A stretch of DNA of 8,460 nt from JBEKSX01 sp049516635 (lineage in GTDB: Bacteria; Bacteroidota; Ignavibacteria; Tepidaquicellales; OLB5), in assembly GCA_049516635.1 (NCBI GenBank), contig JBEKSX010000109.1:1-8460 (forward strand), given 5' to 3'. The stretch's first letter is position 1, and each line of letters starts with the position of its first letter. The position numbers were made by a program, and so were the translations under genes. Of this stretch, positions 1 through 6,763 are shown piece by piece. Below the pieces are notes generated by a model. It had not been told where the DNA came from, did not search any database, and saw only the letters and a list, made by a program, of their open reading frames with translations.

Positions 1-23
1 ATATTGGTAAAATAACGAAGCTG

Positions 24-47
24 AAGCCCCGCCATAGGCGGGGCTTT
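24..47 (+). terminator. Terminator-like GC-rich hairpin
   Basis: A perfect 10-bp stem (AAGCCCCGCC at 24-33 pairing with GGCGGGGCTT at 37-46) closes a 3-base ATA loop. Only a short T run (TTT at 45-47, then CATC) follows, so this is a modest intrinsic terminator. It probably ends a gene lying left of the window, because no reading frame in positions 1-23 can be assigned. The symmetric stem could work in either direction. Confidence 0.65.
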
Positions 48-458
48 CATCCCGCCCTGACGTATTCATAAGTTCGGATGCACTGTGTATTCTGACAAAA
101 AGAAATAATTTGTTCAACCAGGAAGATCATTTTACCCTTCTTATAACCTTCCTTAAACTCTCCAAAGAATCTACATAGCGGACTATTAGATACCGATACC
201 TACAGACTCCCTTAAATTAGACTCAGTTGGAATTGAAAATAAAGCATGGTTTCGATGATTTAAGTTTAGTTACTCGAAAGATCGAGAATTTTAGTCTCTT
301 TTTAGAACTGAATGTTCAAAAAAATCTAGTTATTTTGTTTTTTACAATATAAGAAATTATTCTTAACATAATTTTTCTTTACACTAAAACAAGATAAATT
401 TAATTTAAGAAAAATGTAGATTTGCGAAAATTTCATAATCCGCTTAAGCAATTTCAAT
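48..458. other. AT-rich non-coding stretch upstream of the restriction gene
   Basis: No credible gene is visible on either strand. It holds a short hairpin at 73-86 of the 241 line, that is 273-286 (CTCGA, AAGA loop, TCGAG), and a small dyad at 350-365 that belongs to the promoter candidate described separately. The sequence is too featureless to say whether it is a decayed gene or plain spacer. An open frame antisense to 326-544 overlaps the real gene and looks accidental. Confidence 0.5.
341..369 (+). promoter_or_regulatory. Possible promoter with dyad for the restriction-modification pair
   Basis: TTTACA at 341-346 and TAACAT at 364-369 are separated by 17 bases, a 5/6 and 4/6 match to sigma-70-type boxes. 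A 6-bp inverted repeat (TAAGAA-ATTA-TTCTTA, 350-365) lies inside the spacer, where a repressor could bind. In sequence this AT-rich such matches arise often by chance, and no controller (C) protein gene is present, so this is only a candidate. Confidence 0.25.
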
Positions 459-1472
459 ATGATTCGAAAGCTCAAAGATTTAGAAACTAATGCACTAAAA
501 TTTTGGCCGGAACACATCGCTGAAATAGAGCGTAATTCTAGCATTATTCCTAAGCTTATAGAAACTCAAGATAAATTTATTAGCTTATTGAATATTGCAG
601 ATGTAAAACCATTTTCTTGGAAAAAAGTATTATTAAATTCGAAGACGCTATCAGCAAATCTTTTTCTAAAACACCTTATTGTACTTTCTGATATTGGTGG
701 AGAGAAGTTGATGCGTTTCAAAAAAGAGCTACCATTTATCTTTAAGAAAGATATAATGGAATTTATCTGGAACAATACAAAGTATACCTATAGGTTTCAA
801 ACATTTTCGAGTAAAAAGACGTGGAATAATACCCATCTTATGGTAGATGGTATTGGTCTTATGGAACCTCAAAAACTCTCACCAATAATGGAAGATGTTA
901 TAAATCTGATTTTATTTGGTGGTTCATCCACAGTTACTAATTTACCTAAGGAAATTGAGGAAAAATGTATTATTGGTACATTAATAGGTCAAAAAAGAGA
1001 GCTTGACACATTCGTCAGACAACGATACATATGGGTTAGTCGTATTACTGGTGGTGCAACGGCTAATTCTCTTGGTAATATAGCACAAAGGTATGTGATT
1101 AATTACTTACAAGACAAACTCTCAGGTTGGGATTTCAATAAAAAGAAAATTCTAAAAATCAGTCAAAATAAAAGAACTTTGCTCTCTTTTGATGTAGTAG
1201 CAGCTTCCCCCAAGGGAAAATATTGTGCCGTTGAAGTAAGTTTTCAAGTAACTACAAACAGTACAATCGAGCGCAAGGCAGGACAAGCACAAGCGAGACA
1301 AAATCTTCTACATAAACATGGCCATAATATTGCTTATGTTATTGATGGTGCTGGTAATTTTGAACGTTCATCAGCTTTAAGAACAATTTGCCAGTTTAGT
1401 GATTGTACAGTAACATTCCGAGACGATGAACTTGATAAACTCTCTAAATTTATAATAAGTTTAGATAAATAA
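459..1472 (+). CDS. Putative Type II restriction endonuclease (PD-(D/E)XK-like)
   Basis: A 337-aa cytosolic protein. Its position 8 bases before a DNA methyltransferase gene on the same strand makes it the likely restriction partner, cutting unmethylated target DNA. What is visible: a helix region GGATANSLGN (198-207) followed by Q210, then D245 in LLSFDVV. E259 follows in a strand AVEVSFQ, then TTNSTIERKAGQAQAR (265-280), a block with ERK and a GQA turn, and AYVIDGAGNF (292-301). The order helix-D-x13-E-x-S-x-Q fits a PD-(D/E)XK fold, but the usual lysine after E is replaced (E259-V-S261), with K273 a possible substitute. I cannot assign a named family or target. The ATG at 459 is the first in the frame after TAG at 417-419; there is no Shine-Dalgarno sequence. 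The gene is very AT-rich compared with ftcD, suggesting acquisition. Confidence 0.7.
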   Translation: MIRKLKDLETNALKFWPEHIAEIERNSSIIPKLIETQDKFISLLNIADVKPFSWKKVLLNSKTLSANLFLKHLIVLSDIGGEKLMRFKKELPFIFKKDIMEFIWNNTKYTYRFQTFSSKKTWNNTHLMVDGIGLMEPQKLSPIMEDVINLILFGGSSTVTNLPKEIEEKCIIGTLIGQKRELDTFVRQRYIWVSRITGGATANSLGNIAQRYVINYLQDKLSGWDFNKKKILKISQNKRTLLSFDVVAASPKGKYCAVEVSFQVTTNSTIERKAGQAQARQNLLHKHGHNIAYVIDGAGNFERSSALRTICQFSDCTVTFRDDELDKLSKFIISLDK

Positions 1473-1480
1473 ACTAGTAT

Positions 1481-3271
1481 ATGCAATTAAGTGAGAATAC
1501 AATAAAGTTAAAAGAACAAACCATTAATCAAAATATTTCAGAAATAAATCAATATTCTGTAAATGTTGAATTTATAATTCTTCCTTTTTATAATTCTCTT
1601 GAATCAATCCCTGATAAAATAGATCTTTTTAAACAACTTAATGATTTCATTGACAGATCTCATAAAGAATCATTAACAGCTATTTTAACATCACCGATTT
1701 TTGCAGCGGACTTTTGTGCTCAATTAAATAATAAAACACGTTTAAAACTTTGGATTGCTGTAAAGCTTGCTAACCCTATAGGAAATAAGTTCTCTTTGAA
1801 AGAACATCATGCAGCATTACTAATTATTTCTAGAGATCCTGGAAGTTTAAAACACACGAAGACAAGAATTAGTTATAAATATTGTATTGTTTGCAACAAA
1901 ACAATAAAGGATTACGGTGGGAAAAAGCACATCTTCCATGAATATGGAACTTTAATTTCAGATGTTTGGCGTGATATAGCAGTAGATTATGAAGACTTAC
2001 CGATGGATTTAATAGACCGTTTAAAAGATTTGTTCGGTCTTCGCGAATATAAATTTCTCAATATTTACGATCAAAGAGAGTATTTCAGACCTCTCAATAA
2101 AAAACGTCAATTTAGCTTAGCTATACACAAAGAGAACAACTACTCGGAGAACTCAAAGTTATATAATGGGGACTGTATTGAGCAACTTAAAAGAATTCCT
2201 GACAATTGTATTGATTTTTGTTTTGCTGACCCCCCTTATAATTTGAATAAGAATTACAAAAACTGGGATGATGGAATTGATATAAAGAAATATTTTACAT
2301 GGTGTGACGATTGGTTAAGCGAACTTTCGAGGGTATTAAAACCTAATAGAACGCTTGCTGTTCTTAATATACCTCAATGGTGTATAAGACATTTTAAACA
2401 TCTTAGTACAATTCTTGACTATCAAGACTGGATAGTATGGGAAGGTTTGAGTATGCCAGTGCGTATGATAATGCCAGCTCATTACTCAATACTCTGCTTC
2501 AGCAAGGGTAAACCAAGACAACTCCCTGGATTTATGCGGAACAATAATTCATCTTATGAAAAGAAAGCTATTGAAACATTATCAGAAAACTTCTGTAAAA
2601 GACCCAATTGTATTAAGAAAAGACAATATCTGGGTATTAAAGATACAGAAACGATAACTAATCTCTGGTGGGATATTCATCGCCTAAAACATAATAGTCG
2701 TAGAATGGACCATCCATGTCAACTTCCTCCACTATTTATGTATCGGTTAATAACGCTTTTTACTAATGAGCGTGAATATGTTCTAGATCCTTTCAATGGT
2801 GTAGGTACAACTACGCTGACGGCCCAACAACTTAATCGTAAGTATATAGGCATTGAACTTTCTGAGTATTACCACAAAATTGCTATTAAACGCCATGAGG
2901 AATTGAGAAATGGAATTGATCCATTTCGGAAGAATAACATTGATATACCTAAGGCGAAAAATAGTCCTGTTGCTAGGCTTAAAAAACAGAAATATCGAGT
3001 AAGCAAGAAAGTATTACAACTAGAAGTAAAAAAAATTGCAAAGCAACTGGGAAAGATTCCTACGAAAGAGGAGGTTGCAAAGTTTAGCAAATACCCAATG
3101 GCTTATTATGAGACTTATTTTATCAGTTGGGGAGAAGTAACTGCAGCCGCTCGTACGACAGGAATGTCAGAACGTAGAAAGGACGTTAATAAGATTTATG
3201 AGACAATTGAACCTCAACTTCAACTATTTAAAGAATCAAGAAAGAAATATAAAAAGTCTAAGTTCTATTGA
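1481..3271 (+). CDS. Beta-class DNA methyltransferase with zinc-binding N-terminal half and C-terminal HNH-associated repeat
   Basis: Methylates DNA from S-adenosylmethionine, most likely adenine N6 because motif IV is DPPY, and so protects host sites from the adjacent nuclease. At 596 aa it is longer than simple enzymes of this class. The catalytic domain is about 225-475: FADPPYNL (248-255), the recognition region, HPCQLP (411-416), then the SAM loop LDPFNGVGTT (435-444) and YIGIEL (455-460). Motif IV before motif I defines the beta order (N6_N4_Mtase family). The N-terminal 220 residues contain C135-x2-C138-x11-H150-x2-H153, a plausible zinc site. Residues about 508-562 (KKIAKQLGKIPTKEE, then SWGEVTAAARTTGM) match the homing-endonuclease-associated repeat, probably a DNA-binding module. 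It starts 8 bases after the endonuclease stop, so the two genes are probably co-transcribed. There is no Shine-Dalgarno sequence. One 60-base sample (1561-1620) has only 13 G+C. Confidence 0.92.
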   Translation: MQLSENTIKLKEQTINQNISEINQYSVNVEFIILPFYNSLESIPDKIDLFKQLNDFIDRSHKESLTAILTSPIFAADFCAQLNNKTRLKLWIAVKLANPIGNKFSLKEHHAALLIISRDPGSLKHTKTRISYKYCIVCNKTIKDYGGKKHIFHEYGTLISDVWRDIAVDYEDLPMDLIDRLKDLFGLREYKFLNIYDQREYFRPLNKKRQFSLAIHKENNYSENSKLYNGDCIEQLKRIPDNCIDFCFADPPYNLNKNYKNWDDGIDIKKYFTWCDDWLSELSRVLKPNRTLAVLNIPQWCIRHFKHLSTILDYQDWIVWEGLSMPVRMIMPAHYSILCFSKGKPRQLPGFMRNNNSSYEKKAIETLSENFCKRPNCIKKRQYLGIKDTETITNLWWDIHRLKHNSRRMDHPCQLPPLFMYRLITLFTNEREYVLDPFNGVGTTTLTAQQLNRKYIGIELSEYYHKIAIKRHEELRNGIDPFRKNNIDIPKAKNSPVARLKKQKYRVSKKVLQLEVKKIAKQLGKIPTKEEVAKFSKYPMAYYETYFISWGEVTAAARTTGMSERRKDVNKIYETIEPQLQLFKESRKKYKKSKFY

Positions 3272-3587
3272 TATAGCAACTGTGTGAAAATCCATACATT
3301 TCTCCATACGACGATCTTCAAATGAAAAATTTAAAAATAACTTTCATCCCTTCCAACCCCTGATTTACGCAGTTATACCTTTCTTTTTGCCTTGATTTAT
3401 GCAGATTGATTTAGTATATTTGTTTTTGCAGTTTTATTGAAAATGGGCTCCCCTGCACAGGTAAATATGGAGAAATTATCCCAAATTGCTCTTTTCCACA
3501 TTTTTCATTTAAACATTGATTTATTAATATTATTTTAAGTTTTTGAAATCATTAATTTTACACATACCTTAATAAAATTACCATCTT
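3272..3587. other. Intergenic region between the methyltransferase and ftcD
   Basis: This 316-bp stretch has no gene. It carries an imperfect 14-base direct repeat, CYTGATTTAYGCAG, at 3359-3372 and 3391-3404 (start-to-start 32 bases, about three helical turns; 12 of 14 bases identical). The second copy overlaps the upstream box of the promoter candidate at 3392-3422. A small palindrome CCTG-CA-CAGG lies at 3452-3461. I see no convincing terminator after the methyltransferase and no riboswitch that I recognise. Confidence 0.5.
3392..3422 (+). promoter_or_regulatory. Candidate Bacteroidota-type promoter for ftcD
   Basis: TTG at 3392-3394, a 20-base spacer, and TATATTTG at 3415-3422 match the TTTG / TAnnTTTG arrangement known for the primary sigma factor of Bacteroidota. 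Initiation a few bases downstream would leave a leader of roughly 155-160 nt before the ATG at 3588. The match to the downstream box is exact, but AT-rich sequence makes chance matches likely. Confidence 0.35.
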
Positions 3588-5219
3588 ATGAGAAAAATAG
3601 TAGAATGTGTTCCCAATATTTCCGAAGGACGGGATGAAAAAATTATCAATGCCTGCGCCGATGCAGTAAGAAAGGTCAGCGGTGCAACACTGCTGGATGT
3701 TGATCCGGGCAAATCAACCAACCGTACCGTGTTCACTTTCGTCGGTGATCCTGATTCTATCGTCGAAGCGGCGTTCCAGTTTTCGAAAACGGCATACGAA
3801 CTTATTGATATGACTAAGCATCGGGGAGAACATCCCCGGATGGGGGCAGTAGACGTGGTTCCGTTCGTACCTGTTGCTGGTGTAACAACGGAGGACTGCG
3901 TCGATTGTTCGAAAAAATACGGGAAGAGGGTCGGCGAAGAGCTTGGTGTGCCGGTGTATCTGTATGAAGCCGCATCCGATAATCCGATGCGTAAAATGCT
4001 CCGTCAGATCAGGGCAGGCGAGTATGAAGGGATAAAAAACAAAATATACAAACCCGAATGGAAACCGGATTTCGGGCCGCAGGAATTTGTACCGAAGTCG
4101 GGTGCTACAGTTACCGGCTCGAGATTTTTCCTTATCGCATACAACGTGAACATACTCGGCACAAAAGAGCAGGCGCACAAGATAGCATTGAACATCCGCG
4201 AGCAGGGCCGCGGAAACGGTGAACCCGGCAGACTGAAAGCAATCAAAGCTATCGGCTGGTACGTGGATGAATACCGTATGGCGCAGGTTTCCATAAATCT
4301 GGATAACTACACAATAACTCCGCCTCACGCAGTGTTCGAGGAGTGCGTGAAGGATGCAAAGGAAATGGACCTCGCTGTATGCGGAAGCGAGCTCGTCGGC
4401 TTGATACCGCTGGAAGCAATGCTCATGGCGGCGGAATATTATATCAAGAAAGAAAATCTTTTCATACTGGATGAAAAACAAAAGATAAGACTCGTTGTGG
4501 AACGGCTGGGATTAAGCTCCGTATCGCAGTTCATCCCCGAAAAAAGAATTATCGAGTACATGATAGAAGAAGGCGGGAATGAACCGCTTGCTTCTCTTAG
4601 CGTGAGGAAGTTCGTGGAGCTTGTTGGCGCAAGGACATCAGCTCCCGGCGGAGGAAGTGTTTCCGCACTTGCCGCATCACTCGGCGCGGCACTCGGTGCA
4701 ATGATGGGATGGATGAGCTACGGAAATAAAAAGTTCGAGCATCTGGATAAAAAGATGAGGAAGTTCATCGCACCGCTTGATAACGCGATGAAGCAATTAA
4801 TACCGATGATAGATGCGGATACAAACGCGTTCAACGATTACATGAACGCAATGCGTCTCCCGAAAAATTCCGATGAGGAAAAGAAAACAAGGAAAGCTAA
4901 GATGCAGGAAGGGTTGAAGAAAGCTATCGATGTCCCTCTCACAGTAATGAGGATAGCCGATTCTTGCTGGCAGTGGATGGCAGAGCTTGCAAAGTACGGT
5001 AATTTAAATTCGTCCAGCGATCTTGCAGTCGGAGCAAAGAACCTCGAAACCGGCATCTGGGGTGCTTTCAAGAACGTAGAGATAAACCTCCCGCAGATAG
5101 AAGATGCAGGATATAAAGAAAAGATATTGAACGAAGCAAAAGAGCTGGTCGATAAAGCATCAAGGTATGTGAGGAAGGTGAACGGGATACTGGAGAAGAG
5201 GAAGGCAGAGGGAAAATAA
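3588..5219 (+). CDS. ftcD: Bifunctional glutamate formiminotransferase / formiminotetrahydrofolate cyclodeaminase
   Basis: Final step of histidine breakdown to glutamate. The N-terminal domain moves the formimino group from N-formiminoglutamate to tetrahydrofolate. The C-terminal domain deaminates 5-formimino-THF to 5,10-methenyl-THF, releasing ammonia, so the product enters the cytosolic one-carbon pool. The protein opens with RKIVECVPNISEGRD (2-16). H82 in HRGEHPRMGAVDVVPF (78-93) is at the position of the catalytic His82 of the mammalian enzyme. The transferase spans about 1-300. The cyclodeaminase spans about 335-540 and has a glycine-rich loop APGGGS (352-357), DADTNAFNDY (409-418) and NSSSDLAVGAKNLETGI (474-490). 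At 543 aa it is full length for the fused form (about 541 in mammals); many bacteria carry the halves as separate genes. There is no Shine-Dalgarno sequence, and the ATG at 3588 gives the family's expected N terminus. It is richer in G+C than the genes upstream (32 of 60 bases at 3721-3780). No other histidine-degradation gene lies in the window. Confidence 0.97.
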   Translation: MRKIVECVPNISEGRDEKIINACADAVRKVSGATLLDVDPGKSTNRTVFTFVGDPDSIVEAAFQFSKTAYELIDMTKHRGEHPRMGAVDVVPFVPVAGVTTEDCVDCSKKYGKRVGEELGVPVYLYEAASDNPMRKMLRQIRAGEYEGIKNKIYKPEWKPDFGPQEFVPKSGATVTGSRFFLIAYNVNILGTKEQAHKIALNIREQGRGNGEPGRLKAIKAIGWYVDEYRMAQVSINLDNYTITPPHAVFEECVKDAKEMDLAVCGSELVGLIPLEAMLMAAEYYIKKENLFILDEKQKIRLVVERLGLSSVSQFIPEKRIIEYMIEEGGNEPLASLSVRKFVELVGARTSAPGGGSVSALAASLGAALGAMMGWMSYGNKKFEHLDKKMRKFIAPLDNAMKQLIPMIDADTNAFNDYMNAMRLPKNSDEEKKTRKAKMQEGLKKAIDVPLTVMRIADSCWQWMAELAKYGNLNSSSDLAVGAKNLETGIWGAFKNVEINLPQIEDAGYKEKILNEAKELVDKASRYVRKVNGILEKRKAEGK

Positions 5220-5249
5220 AAAAGAAATTAAACTCGAATATGATAACAA

Positions 5250-5268
5250 ATTATCTATTATAGATAAT
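5250..5268 (+). other. AT-only hairpin after ftcD
   Basis: A perfect 8-bp inverted repeat (ATTATCTA, loop TTA, TAGATAAT) lies 31 bases after the ftcD stop codon. The stem has a single G-C pair, so it is weak as an intrinsic terminator. It could be a 3'-end stabilising structure or an operator-like dyad. Confidence 0.35.
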
Positions 5269-5284
5269 GTAATGATTTTAACAA

Positions 5285-5331
5285 AACCCCCCTCAATCCC
5301 CCCTTTGATTAAAGGGGGACACAAGGGGGTT
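5285..5331. repeat. Nested C-rich/G-rich palindrome, dispersed-repeat type
   Basis: The inner stem CCCCCTTT (5299-5306) pairs with AAAGGGGG (5311-5318) around a GATT loop. An outer arm AACCCCC (5285-5291) pairs with GGGGGTT (5325-5331). This layout matches the CCCCCCT-AATCCCCCCTTTGAT family of repeats scattered through many environmental bacterial genomes. Lying 65 bases after ftcD, it may also act as a transcription barrier, although neither strand has a long T run. Confidence 0.7.
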
Positions 5332-5384
5332 AGAAACAAAGAAGTAAATCGAAGAATTAAGATTTTAAATAATAAATTCATAAT

Positions 5385-5407
5385 GTAATACTTTCATAAA
5401 GTATTAC
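5385..5407 (+). promoter_or_regulatory. Perfect 10-bp inverted repeat upstream of the nuclease gene
   Basis: GTAATACTTT (5385-5394) and AAAGTATTAC (5398-5407) flank a 3-base CAT loop. The dyad ends 40 bases before the TTG start of the next gene. It may be an operator for that gene, or a terminator for read-through from ftcD with a weak T-containing tail (ATAATTTTC). The sequence does not decide between them. Confidence 0.4.
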
Positions 5408-5435
5408 GATAATAATTTTCATACACATCTTACAT

Positions 5436-5450
5436 GGGGGATTCTATTTG
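5436..5450 (+). promoter_or_regulatory. Ribosome binding site deciding a TTG start
   Basis: GGGGG at 5436-5440, seven bases before TTG at 5448-5450, is the purine-rich signal that favours this non-ATG start. The nearby ATG at 5434 reads in another frame, so it cannot start the nuclease. Confidence 0.5.
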
Positions 5451-6287
5451 GAGAACAACGAAAAAAATATAATCAAAGATATTAAAAAAATTGCCGGGCT
5501 ATTGAAAAAGAAACCCGGCGATATTTTCGGGAAAAGAGAGTATGTCTTTTACCCGGGCTCAAAGCTCAATCATTACAGCCTTTACAAAGAAGGCAAATCC
5601 TGGGAATATTACTGTCAAAAAGCCGGATTCAAAACCGAACGTAAACCGAAAAGAACCGATGACTATTATTTCAGAAACCTGCAGAAAGCCGTGAATGTGC
5701 TCGGCAGATTACCTAAGTTTTCTGAAAGAAGAAAATTTGACCTTGGTTTTAGTGCACGCAGATGGCCTTCTCTCGGAGCATTTATCAAAGATGCTGTAGA
5801 GAGCAAAAAGGTTAAAATAAATGGATATACACTGCCAGCCCCTGTTCACGCCGATAACCAAAATAACGCCAATTCACTTTCCCGCGGTGTAAAATTTTTT
5901 ACGGTAGATATTCCGCCTCTGCCCATCCCTCCCGTTCCTTTAAGATCAAAAAGGGAGACGTGGATAAGAACGAACATCAGCGGTTTCCCGTACGCGCCGC
6001 ATGATGAGCTTGGCGTTGCCGCTTTATTCGCTGTCCTGTGTTCAAAATATCTCATACCATGGCAGGTAGTTGAGTTAAACTACGGCACCGGGATAGATTG
6101 TATATGCTATCACAGCTCAAAGAAATATGAGATCCGTGTCGAGTTCAAATTTGTGCATAACAAATCGAACTGGAATCATGATATAAGTACGCTCGATTAT
6201 GTTGTTTGCTGGGAGAATAAATGGAAAGATTTCCCGAAACCCGTACTGGAACTGAAATCTTTATTAAGCACAATAAGAAGTTGTTGA
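5448..6287 (+). CDS. PD-(D/E)XK nuclease with two N-terminal homing-endonuclease-associated repeats
   Basis: A 279-aa predicted DNA nuclease of unknown target. The N-terminal 120 residues hold two copies of the homing-endonuclease-associated repeat. The first is about 8-62 (IKKIAGLLKKKPG, then REY, then SWEYYCQKAGF). The second is about 75-117 (NLQKAVNVLGRLPKFSERR, then WPSLGAFIKDA). These are expected to bind DNA. A proline-rich linker (153-165) leads to a C-terminal domain with E187 in HDELGVAALFAVL, D217 in TGIDCIC, then E232-F-K234. NHDISTLDYVVCWE (243-256) follows. E, D and ExK in this order are the PD-(D/E)XK catalytic signature, and all four are present, so the enzyme looks active. The start is TTG at 5448, backed by GGGGG at 5436-5440; the ATG at 5434 is out of frame. 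It could be a standalone homing or repair-type (Vsr/Mrr-like) nuclease. Base composition is intermediate (25 G+C of 60 at 5641-5700). Confidence 0.75.
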   Translation: MENNEKNIIKDIKKIAGLLKKKPGDIFGKREYVFYPGSKLNHYSLYKEGKSWEYYCQKAGFKTERKPKRTDDYYFRNLQKAVNVLGRLPKFSERRKFDLGFSARRWPSLGAFIKDAVESKKVKINGYTLPAPVHADNQNNANSLSRGVKFFTVDIPPLPIPPVPLRSKRETWIRTNISGFPYAPHDELGVAALFAVLCSKYLIPWQVVELNYGTGIDCICYHSSKKYEIRVEFKFVHNKSNWNHDISTLDYVVCWENKWKDFPKPVLELKSLLSTIRSC

Positions 6288-6294
6288 TATTTTT

Positions 6295-6341
6295 GTCATT
6301 CCCGCGAAAGCTGCCTGCCCGACCTTTGGCGGGGGAATCCG
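6295..6341 (+). repeat. Interrupted GTCATTCCCGC palindrome, left of the GIY-YIG gene
   Basis: The sequence begins GTCATTCCCGCGAAAG and ends with GGGGGAATCCGG, the two halves of the common GTCATTCCCGCGAAAGCGGGAATCC element. About 20 bases of other GC-rich sequence (CTGCCTGCCCGACCTTTGG) are placed in the loop. ATTCCC pairs with GGGAAT across the insert. It lies 7 bases after the nuclease stop and 18 bases before the GIY-YIG start. Confidence 0.75.
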
Positions 6342-6358
6342 GTTAACGATTAATTACA

Positions 6359-6652
6359 ATGAAAAATTATTACGTCTATATCCTGGCAAGCAGAAAAAAT
6401 GGCGTATTATATATTGGAGTAACAAATAATCTACTAAAACGAGTTAATCAACATAGGAATAATATAGTAAAGGGATTTTCACGCAGTTATAATGTGCACA
6501 AGCTTGTTTATTATGAGCAAACTTCTGATGTAAGAAGTGCCCTGTTTCGTGAAAAACAGATGAAGAAATGGAATCGTGCGTGGAAAATTGAATTGATAGA
6601 AAAGCAGAACCCTGAATGGAAAGATTTGTACTTTGAACTTGGCGGAATATAG
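6359..6652 (+). CDS. Small GIY-YIG nuclease-domain protein (UPF0213/YhbQ-like)
   Basis: A 97-aa protein that is almost entirely one GIY-YIG domain, the single-domain form typical of the UPF0213/YhbQ family. Members have been linked to DNA nicking or cleavage, but the cellular role is unsettled. Visible motif residues: Y7 in YVYIL (the GIY position, here VYI), then YIG at 18-20. After these come R28 in LLKRVNQH, H32, the metal-binding E65 in LFREKQMKKW, and the late N84-P85. All core catalytic residues are present. The ATG at 6359 gives the usual family N terminus (MKNYYVYIL); there is no Shine-Dalgarno sequence. The gene is bounded by related palindromes on both sides (6295-6341 and 6660-6686), leaving almost no spare sequence. 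This suggests that gene and repeats may travel together. Confidence 0.93.
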   Translation: MKNYYVYILASRKNGVLYIGVTNNLLKRVNQHRNNIVKGFSRSYNVHKLVYYEQTSDVRSALFREKQMKKWNRAWKIELIEKQNPEWKDLYFELGGI

Positions 6653-6659
6653 TAAAATT

Positions 6660-6686
6660 GTCATTCCCATGAAAATGGGAATCCGG
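6660..6686 (+). repeat. GTCATTCCC palindrome, right of the GIY-YIG gene
   Basis: A perfect 8-bp stem (ATTCCCAT 6663-6670, loop GAAA, ATGGGAAT 6675-6682) within GTC...CCGG. It has the same orientation as the copy at 6295-6341, but the stem bases differ in a paired way (CCCAT/ATGGG instead of CCCGC/GCGGG). That compensatory change keeps the hairpin. It begins 8 bases after the GIY-YIG stop. Confidence 0.8.
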
Positions 6687-6763
6687 CTATACGAGAATCT
6701 TCAGATTCCTTGGAAGCTTTATGAAGATATCGGAACCCCGCTGATCCAAAGGACTCCGGTGGA

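Noticed and set aside
326..544. 72-codon antisense frame over the start of the restriction gene
   Set aside because: Low-complexity Lys/Phe/Leu-rich translation typical of AT-rich DNA, overlapping a better-supported gene.
3714..4481. Long antisense open frame (255 codons) inside ftcD
   Set aside because: Its translation is Cys/His/Arg-rich with no recognisable domain, and it lies wholly opposite a clear conserved enzyme; it is a by-product of ftcD codon use.
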